Positions 53,597 to 64,000 of a DNA stretch of 64,000 bases are shown here, one piece after another (within the stretch, counting starts at the first letter, position 1; each line of letters begins with the position of its first letter). The DNA comes from Endothia cerciana (lineage: Eukaryota > Ascomycota > Sordariomycetes > Diaporthales > Cryphonectriaceae). The stretch spans positions 1,154,526 through 1,218,525 of the forward strand of contig JALRMH010000003.1 in the NCBI GenBank assembly GCA_026119935.1. The letters are read 5' to 3'. Below the pieces are notes generated by a model. The model was not told the DNA's origin. It did not search any database and saw only the letters and a program-made list of their open reading frames with translations. Made by a program: the position numbers and the translations under genes.

Positions 53597-56544
53597 GATT
53601 GTTTAGTCTGATGTCCGGTGACGACCCTTGTTTTTAAAGAGCAAGCGCTGAAAAGGTTGAGCCTCCCGGTCCTCCTCCTCATCAATGAACACGAGACGAC
53701 CCCCGACTGGGGGAGCTCCCCAGGAGCACTTGGCCCTGTGGGAAGCGGTGATCGTTGCCGAAATTGCGAAAGAAGCCCGCCTGTCTGGGTGGCAGGGAGG
53801 GGAAGTAAAAAGAAAACGCTAGAAAGGCGAGGCCGACTGGATAAAGATCAGGGGAACTGTGCACATTTCACACCTCGCTGACGTGGCGTGGTGAGCAGGC
53901 GGCAGCTGCGCGGGACTCGGGGCCAGAGCCTTCAACGGAGGCAAACAAGTCCGCGATACACTTGGCGTGCCAAAGGCTGTCTGGAATGTTGGGGGTTGCC
54001 AGGCAAATGAAGACCTGTTGTCGGAGAGTGGGACGAGGCCCATTATGAGTTCGGGTCGCAATTGAGGCTTCATCGTAAGCTGAGATGGCGTCCTCAAACA
54101 CCCATGTCGGGCAATTTGCAGTCTCCAAGGGTGCTGGGAGGACGGCAAAAGCCAGCTCGGCCTTGTCCCTCCATCCCAAAAACGTGGCCTGCAGGAATTG
54201 CGTGGACAAATGGGACAACAAAAGCTGGGGATGAGGCTATGCTCCCACGGCCGTCCCGTCCCCGTCCGACGCACTCGCTTGAGTACGTCTCAGAGGGCTA
54301 TGCCGCAATGAAACGACTGGCGAAGAGAAGACCATTTGCTCACCTCGGGTGGAAGCGAAAGTAGTGGAGCCGCTGGGGATTTGATCTGGTAACCCCCGGC
54401 GGTTGAGAGGCCGGCGGATGGGGCCTCGGGGGTTGGCGGCGTGTTGGGCTGCGGTATTGGTGGAGAGGGCGCGGCTGCTGGCTGTAACTATGTAACCGCC
54501 TCAGTCTCGTCCACCGGGCTTTGACCTTGGCGTTTGTTTCTGACCTGAAGCCGAGGCCGATTCGAGTCGCTGTGGTTTATTCCGGCGTTCCGGAAGCCTT
54601 CTGAGCCCGAGCGGGCTCGTCGAGATACAGAGGCGCATGCACAGGGAGCCGGAGTAACGTGGTCACAGTCACAGGACTCCAAGGAACTGTGTGAGCCCAA
54701 CTCCGTCTTGTCGGGGGTCGATATTTTTTGGGGGCAGCCAAGGGTGGAGTTGGTGATGAGGACGTCGTCTCTGGCGGTCAAGTTGGTCTTGTAGACTTCT
54801 TATAAGGCGTTGGGGGGGGGGGGGAGGGGGACCGGGCGGCGAACCTAGGGCGGTCCTGAGGTAGGGTGAGATCGGTTGATGAGTCGCTGCGGTGGTGAGG
54901 ATGACTTCGACAGGAAGACTGTAATAGGTCGGACCGGCAGGGATGCATGCAGATACTAGTCGGGACTGCTGCTGCAGGACATTGCCCAAGAGGAGGTGAG
55001 GACTACTTGGCGGGGTGGCTCTTGACCTCTTTTAGAGAGACTCTTCGAGGAGGTCTGGTCCAGCAAGTAAGCACCGGCTTTAGACCTTGGAGTAGTCCGA
55101 TAGTGTGACAGTGTCAAGAAGAGCAAGTGCTGTGACGAAGCTCTGCAAGCCAGTCAGCCTGATTCGAGCAGCTGGACCGGGCTACTGCGGCGAGGGAGGT
55201 TACGACAGCTGCACGTCTGGCCATGGTCTTTGCGCAGCACGCTGGGTGCGGGTGGCGTGGTCGAGCAGTTCTCGCAGGTTCACGTGGCCACAGCACTGGA
55301 ATGGAATCTCGAGCGCTGCGACCTGCAGCTACGCCAGACGCCAATCGGGCACGGTAGTGTGACCAGCGGTCGGCCGGGCTTTTTCTACTGCGGGCACACG
55401 GTGCCATGCGGTGCCGTGCTATCCCCAACCAAACAACAGCCCAAGGGCTCGATCAGAGCTTCTCTGTGGTGGTGAGCGGGCGCATGAGGAAACCCACAGC
55501 GTCGAGTTTCGCAGGAGGCCGGGGGAGGGGCCGGCCCATGACGCAAGTTGGTGCCGTAAGACGCTCTTCACCGGTTGCCGCTGTTCCGGCTGGAACGAAC
55601 GGAACCGAGGGTGAACGAACACTGGCAGACAACGTGACAAGAAGATGATTCCCAACAGGGCGGGCCGGGTGTAAGCAGACCCGCATCAGACGACTGCAGC
55701 GAGGGAGCCGGCCCAACAAGATCGATACTCTCTGGAGGCTATGGAGGGGATCCGGGGTCTCTCTGGGTCCATCTCTTCGAGGGGACCTCTTAGGGTCCTG
55801 CTCACTAGTCTAGTGAATACACGGACAGCGGGTGGATGCGAAATTGTCAACAGTCTCATATCTGGGAGGGGTCCAGTTCTCGCCGAGGCGTCTTTCCTCG
55901 GAGGATATCGCCCCTGTACTGTACGCCGCGACACGACTGCTCCGTGTGGGACTGTGAGGCAGAGAGTGCCCCCAGACCTCTTCAATCAGGAGCTGCCGGC
56001 CTGTGAGACGCGCGCTCCGGCTGTTACCAACCTCCAAGCTAGGCGGTGAAAAGTGTCTTGGGGCTTTGCTGGCAGCCGTGAAGGGGGCCGCGAGATGACC
56101 CAGACGGAGGAGATGCGGCTTGTTGCCACGAGCCGGGGTTCGGAGCACCCAATGCAGGCCGTCCACCTGAATGCTGTGAAGCCACAGCAGGCCCTCACGA
56201 AGCTCTGCATCGCAGCGGCGAGGTCGAGACAGGAGACCAGGGGCTGGCATTGAGACCGTGAAACTGGGAAGAACTAGGCCCTGTGAGACGCAGACCTGCC
56301 AATCACGCAACTCCGATCCGTGCTCCGTGCTTCCGTACTCCGTACCCCAGCCGAGGTAGTATGTAGGTAGGGGTTGGGTTGGGTTGGCTTCAGACGAGAT
56401 AGGCGTGACTGGGGCGGCAGCCCTCAGTGCCACCGAGTTCCTCGAGGGCTCTGGACCTGGCACCCCAAGATCTGGTCCCCGCTCCCCCGGGTTCGATATT
56501 GCCATCGATCAGTAGAAGCACACGACGTCGGGTCGGACAGCGCA
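53597..56544. other. 2.9-kb divergent intergenic region
   Basis: Between the unknown basic-protein gene (minus) and the methyltransferase (plus). Open frames on both strands overlap each other (for example minus 55810-56505 and minus 53868-54221) without domains. A run of 13 G is at 54812-54824. I see no transposase or repeat copy within the window. Confidence 0.5.
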
Positions 56545-57972
56545 ATGATGGCCTCCCCAGCGGTAGCAGAGGACACTGAGCTCAGCAGGCAGTATGACAC
56601 GCCCCTCGGCCTCGCCCACGACACCATGCAGGCCCTCAAGGACAGGATCAAGACGCACTACGATCTTGCCAGCGAGTACTATCTCTCCCTATGGTACGTC
56701 ACCAGCGAGAGCGGGCCCGCCCGACGAATGCCCTCCTCAGCATCGTCAGACCCTCTGCCCCTCGGGACCCTCGCGCTCATCCCCAACCCCGCGATCCATA
56801 CCGGTGCTGATGCTGCTGGCGTCGAAGGGGAACGCATATTCACCATGGTTACTGGCCTACTCCGGAGTCCAAGGCCAACGAGACCAAGGAGCAGGCCCAG
56901 GTCAACCTCATCCGCCTCCTGCTGGACACGGCACGGGTCCCTGAGGGCGCCAAGGTCCTCGACGTGGGGTGTGGCATCGGCGGCACCTCAAGGTACCTGG
57001 CTTCGGCATTAGGCTGTACAGTGACCGGCATCACCATCTCCACCAAGCAGGTCGAGATGGCCACCCGGCTCACCAAGGGCGAGGCCGCCAAGGACGACGA
57101 CAAGAGCCCAGCCGACCAAGAACCAGACGCCGATGGCTTTCTTCAGATCGGCAAGGGCAGGGTCAAGTTCCTCGAGCTGGACGCCGAGGGGATGGGCGAC
57201 GTCTTCGCATCGCAGTCCGAGTCCTTCGACGCCGTCTGGATCTGCGAAGCGCTGAGCCACTTTCCCAACAAACCCCTGTTCTTCCAGAACGCGCACAAGG
57301 TCCTCAAGAAGGGAGGGGTGCTCGCGCTGGCGGACTGGTTCAAGGCAGAGGGGCTGGAAGAGAAGCAATTCGCAGATGACATCAAGCCTATTGAGGGTGA
57401 GTGGACCCCCATTTCGGCTGTGCGCCCCCTGGACATCTCCGGACTGTGGGCCCGGCTTCCCCTCCGAGCCGGGGTCCCACTGTGCAGTACATATATTACC
57501 AGTTCCCCGGAGGTAGCCGGATCGCCAGGGCTTGATCGGCTCGAATCCGCAATGTGGCATCGTGGCATCGTGGCGAGCTGACACATCAACATGATAGACG
57601 GTATGCTTCTGCCGCCGCTCTGCGCCCAAGCCGACTACGTCAGCTTAGCCAAGGCCGCCGGCCTGGGTGTCTCGGGAGAACCCAAGGACATATCTGCCGA
57701 TGTGAAGGCGACATGGTAATATCCCTTGGTCCTATAACTCATGGTCACATAATAAAATCAGCTGACGAATGGCTATTCTTAGGGATATCTCGTGGTCGCT
57801 GGTCCAGAATCCATCCCTCTGGGCCTTCGCCCTCGGTCAGGGTCGAGACGGCATTGCCTTTTTGCAGGCCTTCCGAGCCATGAGAAGAGGTTACGCCAAT
57901 GGCAGCTTCCGATATGCTGTCATGGCCTTCCAAAAGGTGACGGGTTTGACTCTGCGATCCCCCGCCGAGTGA
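56545..57972 (+). CDS. SAM-dependent methyltransferase, gamma-tocopherol/sterol methyltransferase-like
   Basis: Four exons: 56545-56693, 56828-57396, 57598-57715, 57783-57972; 341 residues. The start MMASPAVAED is preferred over an upstream in-frame ATG at 56374, which would add 57 unremarkable residues. N-terminal IKTHYDLASEYYLSLWG leads, across intron 1, to THIHHGYWP, the pattern of the tocopherol and sterol methyltransferase branch. SAM motif I is VLDVGCGIGG at 93-102. Later blocks are ITISTKQVEMA, AVWICEALSHFPNK and GGVLALADWFKAE. The C-terminal third has no membrane segment. Fungi lack tocopherols, so the substrate is unknown; a sterol, quinone or secondary metabolite is possible. There is no obvious biosynthetic partner nearby. 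Confidence 0.88.
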
Positions 57973-60149
57973 AGGGGAACAACCGTATACTAGCCGACGT
58001 CAAGGTCTCCCGGGCTACCAATTTCGAGATATCTCCTCAGTCTAGAAATCGCAGAAATCGCTCCGCGCTCCGATCTTTCCAAGCCTCAATCGAGACGAAT
58101 TCACTCCGGCCCCAGTGAGGTGTATTGTCTTAGAGCTGGCCAACCAGAAGATTGGCTTCGCGTCTCTCCTCTTCTCTTCCGCCAGTCGGTCGGTTCGTAT
58201 TCTTACGCCTTCATGGCCGCTCACGGCAATTGACCTCTCCCCCTCCGCCTATTCCCCCGTGCCGACATACTACTCATCGTACCAAGTTTCTCGAAACTAT
58301 GCTTCACCAACCCCTGCTCAGGCAACTGATTCATCGTGTCGGACCGTTGTGAGGCTCCAGGTCTGGTTCTTCGTTGGACAGCATCGCAGCACCTAAAGAC
58401 CCCGGCAGGCTTTCGGTCGGTGTGCTGCAGCTGCCAATATCGGACCATGCCGCCATGTCTGTCAGCTTCTAAGATACGTGGTCTTGATCTACCGCAAAGC
58501 CTTGTCTCCCTTCTTATTGCCTCGGAGATGTTTGCTCTTAGTTCAGTCAGCGGCAGCAAGCCTAGATTACCAGTTCTGGTCTGCGCCTAGTCCAGAAATC
58601 ATGTATTACATGGAGGATGGTTATGATGGTAGTATGCGATGCCTCATCTCTAATGCCACCAATGACACATGCTGTTGAGAGTGGGCAGTCTCCAGCTGCC
58701 CCCAAAGGGTGAAGGATGTGTTTGCCCAAGAGGCTAGGATAGAGCACTGTGACCAGAAATTCCCAAGGAAGAGGGGAGTCGAGTCGCTACTGGAGATGAT
58801 GCTCTTGGTGGGAGAGCCTTTCCTGAGAATCAAATCGACGGTCTATCGTCTGTATGAAGGAGTGCCGGTGGTAGTCCATCTTAGATCACTTGATGCTGTG
58901 CGCTCAAGCAAACCGCTGGTCACTACAAGCCTGTCACTGCCAAAAAGAGTTATCAAGGTATCAAGCTCTCCCCCTGTGGCTTTACCCTACACAACATTGA
59001 CCTGTAAGGGGCCAAAAACCTTGTCAAGAAGTTTTCAGGCTTGGGGTTTCTGCACCTGTCACTTGTTCCCTCGGGACACTCTCCATCTCCCAAGGTCACA
59101 TCGCAAGCAACCATCTCATGTGTGCGTATCGATCGGGGCAACAGCATAACAGCATCACATTCAAGTCAGTTTCTACGGTCAAAACACAGGGCGCTCTCGT
59201 CCGTACCAAAGCTCCTAAGAGCACGCCCGAGCCCTAGCCAAGAGCCGTCGTCCCGACTACGAAGGATCATTCAGACGAGACCTCGCAACGACATGGAAAA
59301 CCTTCCCGTCCACCTCGTCTGTGTTGCGGCCGTTGGCGCCATCTGCGGAATCTTCTTTTATCACTCCCCCTTGTACCCATGGCTCGTCGACCGGCGGAGA
59401 CGTGGACGGCGGATCGGTGACGCCCAAACGATACCCCCTTCTGCAGGGACGCAGCGCGTGCCGAGGGCGAAGCTGGCGTCGCAGGGGACCTTGATGGAGG
59501 ATCCGTACTCGACCACGCCCAGCGGGGACGGGTGGACGTCTGTCCCGCCTCCGAACAGCGGCGAGGAGGGCACAAGGAGCGAGGAGTGAGGAGTGGTTTT
59601 GGGTGGTTTCTCTCCTTGGGGGGTTTTTTTCCCCCGGGGGGAGGGGGGTTATGGGAATGGCAACACGCAAGCTGGTCGAGGCCGTGAGATGTCGATTTCC
59701 TCTGGAACTTGCACTGCGGTGGCCTTCAGACAGCCAGGCTAGGATAGGAGAGAGGATCAAGTGAGCCCTGAGGTCGTGGCCATGGACGACAGGACGATGG
59801 CCATGCCTTTTCGAATGGGCAAGGGACCTGAGGAGAAGACCATTCGGAAATGAGCAACCAGTGATGCAGCTAATTATATCTCGCCCTCAGGTAGATCAGG
59901 CCATTTGCAGGGCATGAGTAAAGTCGAGCCTTCTGGTGCGGGTTCCCGTTCGGGAACCACCTGCCCTACTCCTTAACACGTACCTGGGCAGCGTACCTTC
60001 CTTCTGAAGTGTACCTTCCCTCGACGCAATTCAAAACCCAGGCCGTCGCTTGATCCCCTCGCCTCGATCATGTCTCTTCAAACCAGTTCCCTTCATCCCC
60101 GCGCCTCCACTCAATCTCATCTCAACCCAGTCTTCGAACCCTAGACAAG
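57973..60149. other. 2.2-kb intergenic region with a possible small ORF
   Basis: Between two plus-strand genes. Frames around 58.6-59.1 kb have no domain support. One small ORF at 59293-59589 is listed separately. The last 150 bp before 60150 are CT-rich, as expected for a promoter or leader. Confidence 0.5.
59293..59589 (+). CDS. Possible small single-pass membrane protein
   Basis: Ninety-eight residues: MENLP, a hydrophobic stretch (HLVCVAAVGAICGIFFY) and then the basic cluster DRRRRGRRIGD. A hydrophilic Ser/Thr/Gly/Pro tail follows, ending in acidic residues. This topology (short N-terminus, one membrane segment, positive inside, long cytosolic tail) is coherent for a real protein. The GC-rich codon choice also resembles the surrounding genes. 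No family is recognised, and chance cannot be excluded at this length. Confidence 0.3.
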   Translation: MENLPVHLVCVAAVGAICGIFFYHSPLYPWLVDRRRRGRRIGDAQTIPPSAGTQRVPRAKLASQGTLMEDPYSTTPSGDGWTSVPPPNSGEEGTRSEE

Positions 60150-61156
60150 ATGTACCCGAGTCCGGCAAGTCAGGAGCCCGGCGCCCGTCGCGCCCACCCG
60201 CACAACGGCGGCCCCATCGACCTTCGCGTCCGCCTCAAGCCGTACTCGGTGGACGACGACGACGACGAAGGGAAGCGTCCCTCGAAGCATGCTGAGTACC
60301 TGAGCCCTACGGAGGCATTCTTTGCCAGGCCCAGCCGTCCCGCGAACCAAAACCAGACCCGCCAGGCGCCTGTAGCTCGCGCCCAGAAGCACCGACAGCC
60401 CCAGCGAGGGCCCGAGAAGCCACAGAAGCAGCACCGGCCATCCCTAGGTGGCCTGCAGGACACGGGGTCGCCGCTTGGGAAGGAGCTGATCGGTAAGTTG
60501 GGCCCGAGCGTCTCAGGGCTCCCTCACAAGAAGTTCAGCGTATCTGACACGACACACAGGTCATGTTGTCGCGAACGGCAACACCCTCTACACCTCCGCC
60601 CTGTCCAGCCTTACGGACCTGCACATCAACCTCCGGCAGATGCTGATGGCTACTGTCACCGAAGACGACCGCGTCCTCGCCCTTCTTGACACCAACCACA
60701 GGAAGGTCGCCAAGCCCCTGTCCGGGACCCGCATCAACGACCCAGAAGCGGACAAGGAGGTTCGCATCGGCGACCAAGTTGCCTCATTCCGGGGTCATGT
60801 TGATACCGTGGAGGCGGAGGTGGCATCGCTGTGGGACCAGTGGGAGTTGGCGCAGGAGGAAGTCGATAGTATCTTGGCCGAGCTGGCCAGTGCTCAAGGC
60901 GGCGCCCAGGGGGAACAGGCGGGCGCGGTCACGACGGTCAAGGATTCTCTTGCGAAGGAGTTGAGCAGCCTGGCGGATGAGCTGAGTGACATTCTGGATG
61001 ATGCTCATGAGGAGGCCCGGGTGTCAGAGAAGGTATGCCATAGGCACCGCCCAGCTGATGATGCATCTTCTGACTTCCTTTCCTTTCTAGAACTTCAGCA
61101 AGAAGATCAACGGGGTCATGTCCGCCTTGCTACAGAAATACTTGTTGGAGGACTGA
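60150..61156 (+). CDS. Uncharacterised coiled-coil protein
   Basis: Family not recognised. Three exons: 60150-60492, 60560-61032, 61091-61156; 293 residues. Both introns (67 and 58 nt) have clean donors and CTGAC-type branch sites, which supports the model. Residues 1-115 are basic and disordered, with an Asp run (SVDDDDDEGKR) and Gln/Pro/Arg-rich stretches. About 116-293 is helical: LYTSALSSLTDLHINLRQML, a segment with RVLALLDTNHRKVA, then long heptad-like acidic helices (EAEVASLWDQWELAQEEVD, LAKELSSLADELSDILDDA). It ends in a short amphipathic helix, GVMSALLQKYLLED. The pattern suits a subunit of a helical complex such as kinetochore, tethering or spindle-pole assemblies, but that is inference only. 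Confidence 0.8.
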
Positions 61157-61501
61157 GGTATCCATGCCGTCTGGTTATCTGTCGGGACTAGCCAGGGCGG
61201 AGGTCTCGGTTTGAGGGTCAATCCTCAGTCTAATTGCTAACTGGTCTATCTTTGCTGGACGCATCTGACAGGGACTTGAGTGTATCTTCGTCGTTGAAAA
61301 GGATGTCATTTTCCAAGACTGCGGAGTGTCTCTGGTGTTTATTTTCTTTCACATCATATCGTGGAAGCTTGCTCAAACACAGCAGGGTCTAGAATAGCTA
61401 ATATAGAGGGAGGTTTCACCTGCGGTATTGCACCATATACCGTTACGCAGAACGCCGGACTCACAGGCTTTTGGGATCGGGGTTGCTTCGACAGGCTCCG
61501 C
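61157..61501. other. Convergent region between the coiled-coil gene and BCAT
   Basis: Three hundred and forty-five base pairs holding both 3' ends. No gene is seen. Confidence 0.55.
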
Positions 61502-62825
61502 TTATGACTCCTCTGGGACGACCACCCCCCACGGGTGATTCTCACCTCCGTACATGATGTCGTGCATCCACTTCTTCAACGTCTGCGTGTACTTGCCACC
61601 CTGGCCGTCGCCCATGTCTATCGAGATATCCTTGCCTCTGTGGTGAATAAGAGACACAGCAGTAACGAAGAACTAGAGTCACATCGGGTTAGCACGATCT
61701 CATCATGGTGCCTCGTAGGAAAAATCCACAACTTACCGCCGTGCCCGCGGCGAACGACTCAACCAACCTCCCCTCGCGATCCGCCTCCATCACCTCGCCA
61801 ATCGTATATCCCCTCTCCACAACGTCCAGCTCGTCCCCGAGCCTCTCCCGCGCGAGCTGCAACAGGCTCCTCCTCGTGACCCCATCCAGGATCAGCCGGT
61901 CGTCCAGTGGCGCGGTGACGAGCTGCGGCCTGCCGGTCGCCTTATCCTTCCACACCACAAAGAAGTTCGACGCCCCGGCCTCGGTGCAGTACCCCTCCGG
62001 CCCGTACAACCACAGGATGTGGCCGAACCCCCTCTTCCGCGCCTCCTGGGTGGCCAGCAGGCTGGGCCCGTAGTTGGCGCCGAGCTTGGCGTACCCGAAC
62101 CCGCCGACCCACGCGCGCACCATGTCCTCGGGGCTCGTGTGCAGCCTGAACCCGCCGGGCGGCGAGTCCATGGGCGCCATGAAGCTCGCGGTGATGAACA
62201 GCAGGGCCTCCTTGGGGGCGCCCACGCCCAGGAAGGGCTGGGTGCCGATGAGGGCGGGGCGGAGGTAGAGGAAGGAGCCCGGGCGGGAGCGGGGCAGCCA
62301 TCTCGGCCCGTCGGCGGCCACGAGGGCGACGATGAGCCGCTCCAGCTCCTCGGGGGCGAAGCCCGGCAGGGAGATGCGCTCGGCCGACGACAGGAAGCGC
62401 CGCGCGTTGCAGTCCGGCCGGAAGAGCCGCAGGCGGCCGTCGAAGCCGCGGTAGGCCTTGAGGCCCTCGAAGCACTCGGTGGCGTAGTGGAGCACGGAGG
62501 CGGTGGGCATGAGGGGGATGGGGCCGTAGGGCCGGAGCTCGGGCGCCGACCAGCCCGCGGCGTGGTCCCAGGTGCAGTAGATCATGTGGTCGGTGCAGAC
62601 GGTCTCCTGGCCCGCGCAGGCCGCGGCCTCGTCCGGGACGGCGCGGGGCGCCTCGGTGCGGGTGAAGACGAGCCTGGAGGCGTCCAGCCCCGCGGGCGCG
62701 GGGGCGCCGGCGCCGTTGCCGTTGGCCCTCCCGAGCTTGTGCTCCAGGGCCTGGGAGGTGAGGTCGACGTCCGAGGCGGACGTGTCGTGGGCGGGGGAGA
62801 GGGGCGATATCGTGCCGGGAGCCAT
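61502..62825 (-). CDS. Branched-chain amino-acid aminotransferase
   Basis: PLP enzyme (fold IV) that interconverts Leu/Ile/Val and their 2-oxo acids. Two exons: 62825-61737 and 61672-61502; 419 residues. The start is the only ATG of the frame. Conserved blocks: MPTASVLHYATECFEGLKAY, RLFRPDCNARRF, FLYLRPALIGTQ, GGFGYAKLGANYGPS with Schiff-base Lys247, and GYCTEAGASNFF. LDGVTRRS follows, then GTAFFVTAVSLI across the intron, and the C-terminal WKKWMHDIMYG-like block (LKKWMHDIMYG in this sequence). No classical mitochondrial presequence follows the ATG; the first 45 residues are Ala/Gly/Pro-rich. A perfect TGACTCA lies 274 bp upstream. Cytosolic location is the simplest reading. Confidence 0.95.
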
Positions 62826-64000
62826 GGTGTATCTGGGCAGGGGGGGGGTGGGGATCGATCCCTGGGTACTGTGTTGTTGATACTGAGGGGTGTGCTGAGC
62901 CCGTGTGGTAGTGACCAAGTCGAGGTAAGCCGTCCTCGATGGATGCGGGAGAAACTGATCAAAGAGGAACAGATTCCAGAAGCAAACGAACAATAGAAAG
63001 CATGGCAACAGCCTTTTAAAGAGAGTCTAATGTCTTATATCAAGGGGTGGTAGGCCTTTGGGCGTGTCCTCCGGATTCAAGCGGATTCTAGGGGCGAGTG
63101 ACTCATTGGCGAATGGAATCCATATCCTGATTCGGCGGATCGATACAGCGTTGATGCAAATACTTTTTTCAATTCCCAGAGGAACGACTAGCCCTTTGTC
63201 TCCCCGAAGAATTCGCTGCAGGGAAGCTTATTCCTGGCCAGGGGGGTGGCCGCTGCGCACTTGCGTAGGGCGCATCCTCCTGCTTCGGACCTGGCGCGTC
63301 GTGTAAGTCACCGGGGTACACGACCTAGGTAGCGTGCCGGACCTAGGCGTATGTGGACTCTGAGGAAACCGCCCTCCCCTTCCTGAAGATGCTGGCCCCG
63401 AAGGTATCGTAAATATTTCATAACGACAAGAGAGGGTCTCGTTCTCGCGTGGACTCCTAGAATTTCGGTCTCCTGCTTAAAATGCACTCCAAACTGCCCG
63501 GCGTGCCCGGACAGATGGAGGACCACTAGTCGGTTGTCGCCCCTCCACCACAGAGAAGAGGGCTCTTGCCAGCCAAAGATGTCCCCACCGGGCACCACCC
63601 GGCTCACCGGCTGCATGCTGATCGAGATGCCTCCCCGATGACGCTTGACGTCGAGGTGCGGTTGGGAAAAAACTCAGCGGTAATGTTTGCCCCCTCCCCC
63701 TCCCCCCTCCCTCGCCTCCAAGCACGGGCGGCCTCGAGGTGCGCAGACCGCGACCACGCGGCACGCCTCCGGGCTACTAGCAGATAACGACTCGCATGGC
63801 CGGCGGTGGGACATTCCTTCGCCAGGCTGGGTACTATCGGGCCGGAGCGGGGACGGCAAAGATTTAAGGTTCTCATCTCCACAGTCCAGCGCGGTGTTGC
63901 TTCGGACGATGTGCTGCTGAGACGAGGGGAGCAATTGACGTTGGCCAACGCGGCTTGGTTGGGTCTCCGTGAGGCCGCACCTAGCCGTCAATTGCCGCAG
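62826..64000. other. BCAT promoter and right-end intergenic DNA
   Basis: Holds the BCAT leader, a TGACTCA site and no supportable gene. The frame just upstream of the BCAT ATG is open for 61 codons without an ATG. Confidence 0.5.
63099..63105. promoter_or_regulatory. Gcn4/CPC1 cross-pathway control site (TGACTCA)
   Basis: A perfect seven-base site 274 bp upstream of the BCAT ATG. Branched-chain amino-acid genes are classical targets of Gcn4/CPC1, so the position fits. Its use is inferred. Confidence 0.6.

Noticed and set aside
55810..56505. 231-codon minus frame upstream of the methyltransferase
   Set aside because: No recognisable family. It overlaps the promoter region and competing frames of similar quality exist on the other strand.

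Overview
The window is nuclear DNA of a filamentous ascomycete (Pezizomycotina). The best fit is a Sordariomycete-like genome, but that lineage is an inference from overall style. What shows it: most genes carry short introns (49-201 nt) with GTRNGT donors, CTRAC/CTAAC-type branch sites and YAG acceptors. There is a division-1 chitin synthase. Coding DNA is GC-rich and the products are standard ascomycete housekeeping proteins. No operon, CRISPR, rRNA, confident tRNA or intact transposon was seen. All spliced models were built by hand; their exon sums are multiples of three and the joined reading frames give continuous family motifs.

Layout, left to right. 1-5.0 kb: no supportable gene. 5.0-6.0 kb (-): probable secreted Ser/Thr-rich protein. 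6.6-9.0 kb (-): glutamate-cysteine ligase. 10.3-12.3 kb (-): a J-domain protein that also carries a Cys cluster, an RRM and a zinc knuckle. 15.5-18.7 kb (+): chitin synthase. 19.4-22.0 kb (-): SLY1, an SM protein, with an 8-nt micro-exon. 24.8-29.7 kb (+): a 1560-residue PNUTS-like protein (TFIIS N-domain, RVxF, CCCH) with a second CCCH finger lying out of frame just after its stop codon. 30.7-31.6 kb (-): PPCDC (CoA synthesis). 32.3-33.0 kb (+): mitochondrial monothiol glutaredoxin GRX5. 33.3-35.4 kb (-): gamma-glutamyltransferase. 36.4-38.0 kb (-): cytosolic tryptophanyl-tRNA synthetase. 38.8-40.2 kb (+): mitochondrial release factor 1. 41.0-42.8 kb (+): secreted serine carboxypeptidase. 43.8-44.5 kb (-): PRELI/Ups1 lipid-transfer protein. 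46.3-48.3 kb (+): MPE1/RBBP6 cleavage-factor subunit. 49.2-50.3 kb (-): GET3. 51.5-52.0 kb (+): 5-hydroxyisourate hydrolase. 52.9-53.6 kb (-): unknown basic protein. 56.5-58.0 kb (+): tocopherol-methyltransferase-like enzyme. 60.2-61.2 kb (+): unknown coiled-coil protein. 61.5-62.8 kb (-): branched-chain aminotransferase. 62.8-64 kb: promoter and intergenic DNA.

Common themes. Four genes handle glutathione, CoA or low-molecular thiols: GCL, PPCDC, GRX5 and GGT, the last three contiguous. Two genes encode factors tied to mRNA 3'-end cleavage and termination (MPE1 and the PNUTS-like protein). Two amino-acid genes (TrpRS and BCAT) each have a perfect Gcn4/CPC1 site, TGA(C/G)TCA, upstream. The most striking signals are the out-of-frame second zinc finger, the unusual J-Zn-RRM-CCHC architecture and the very small exons in SLY1, GGT and GCL. 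I did not find a clearly new multi-gene system.
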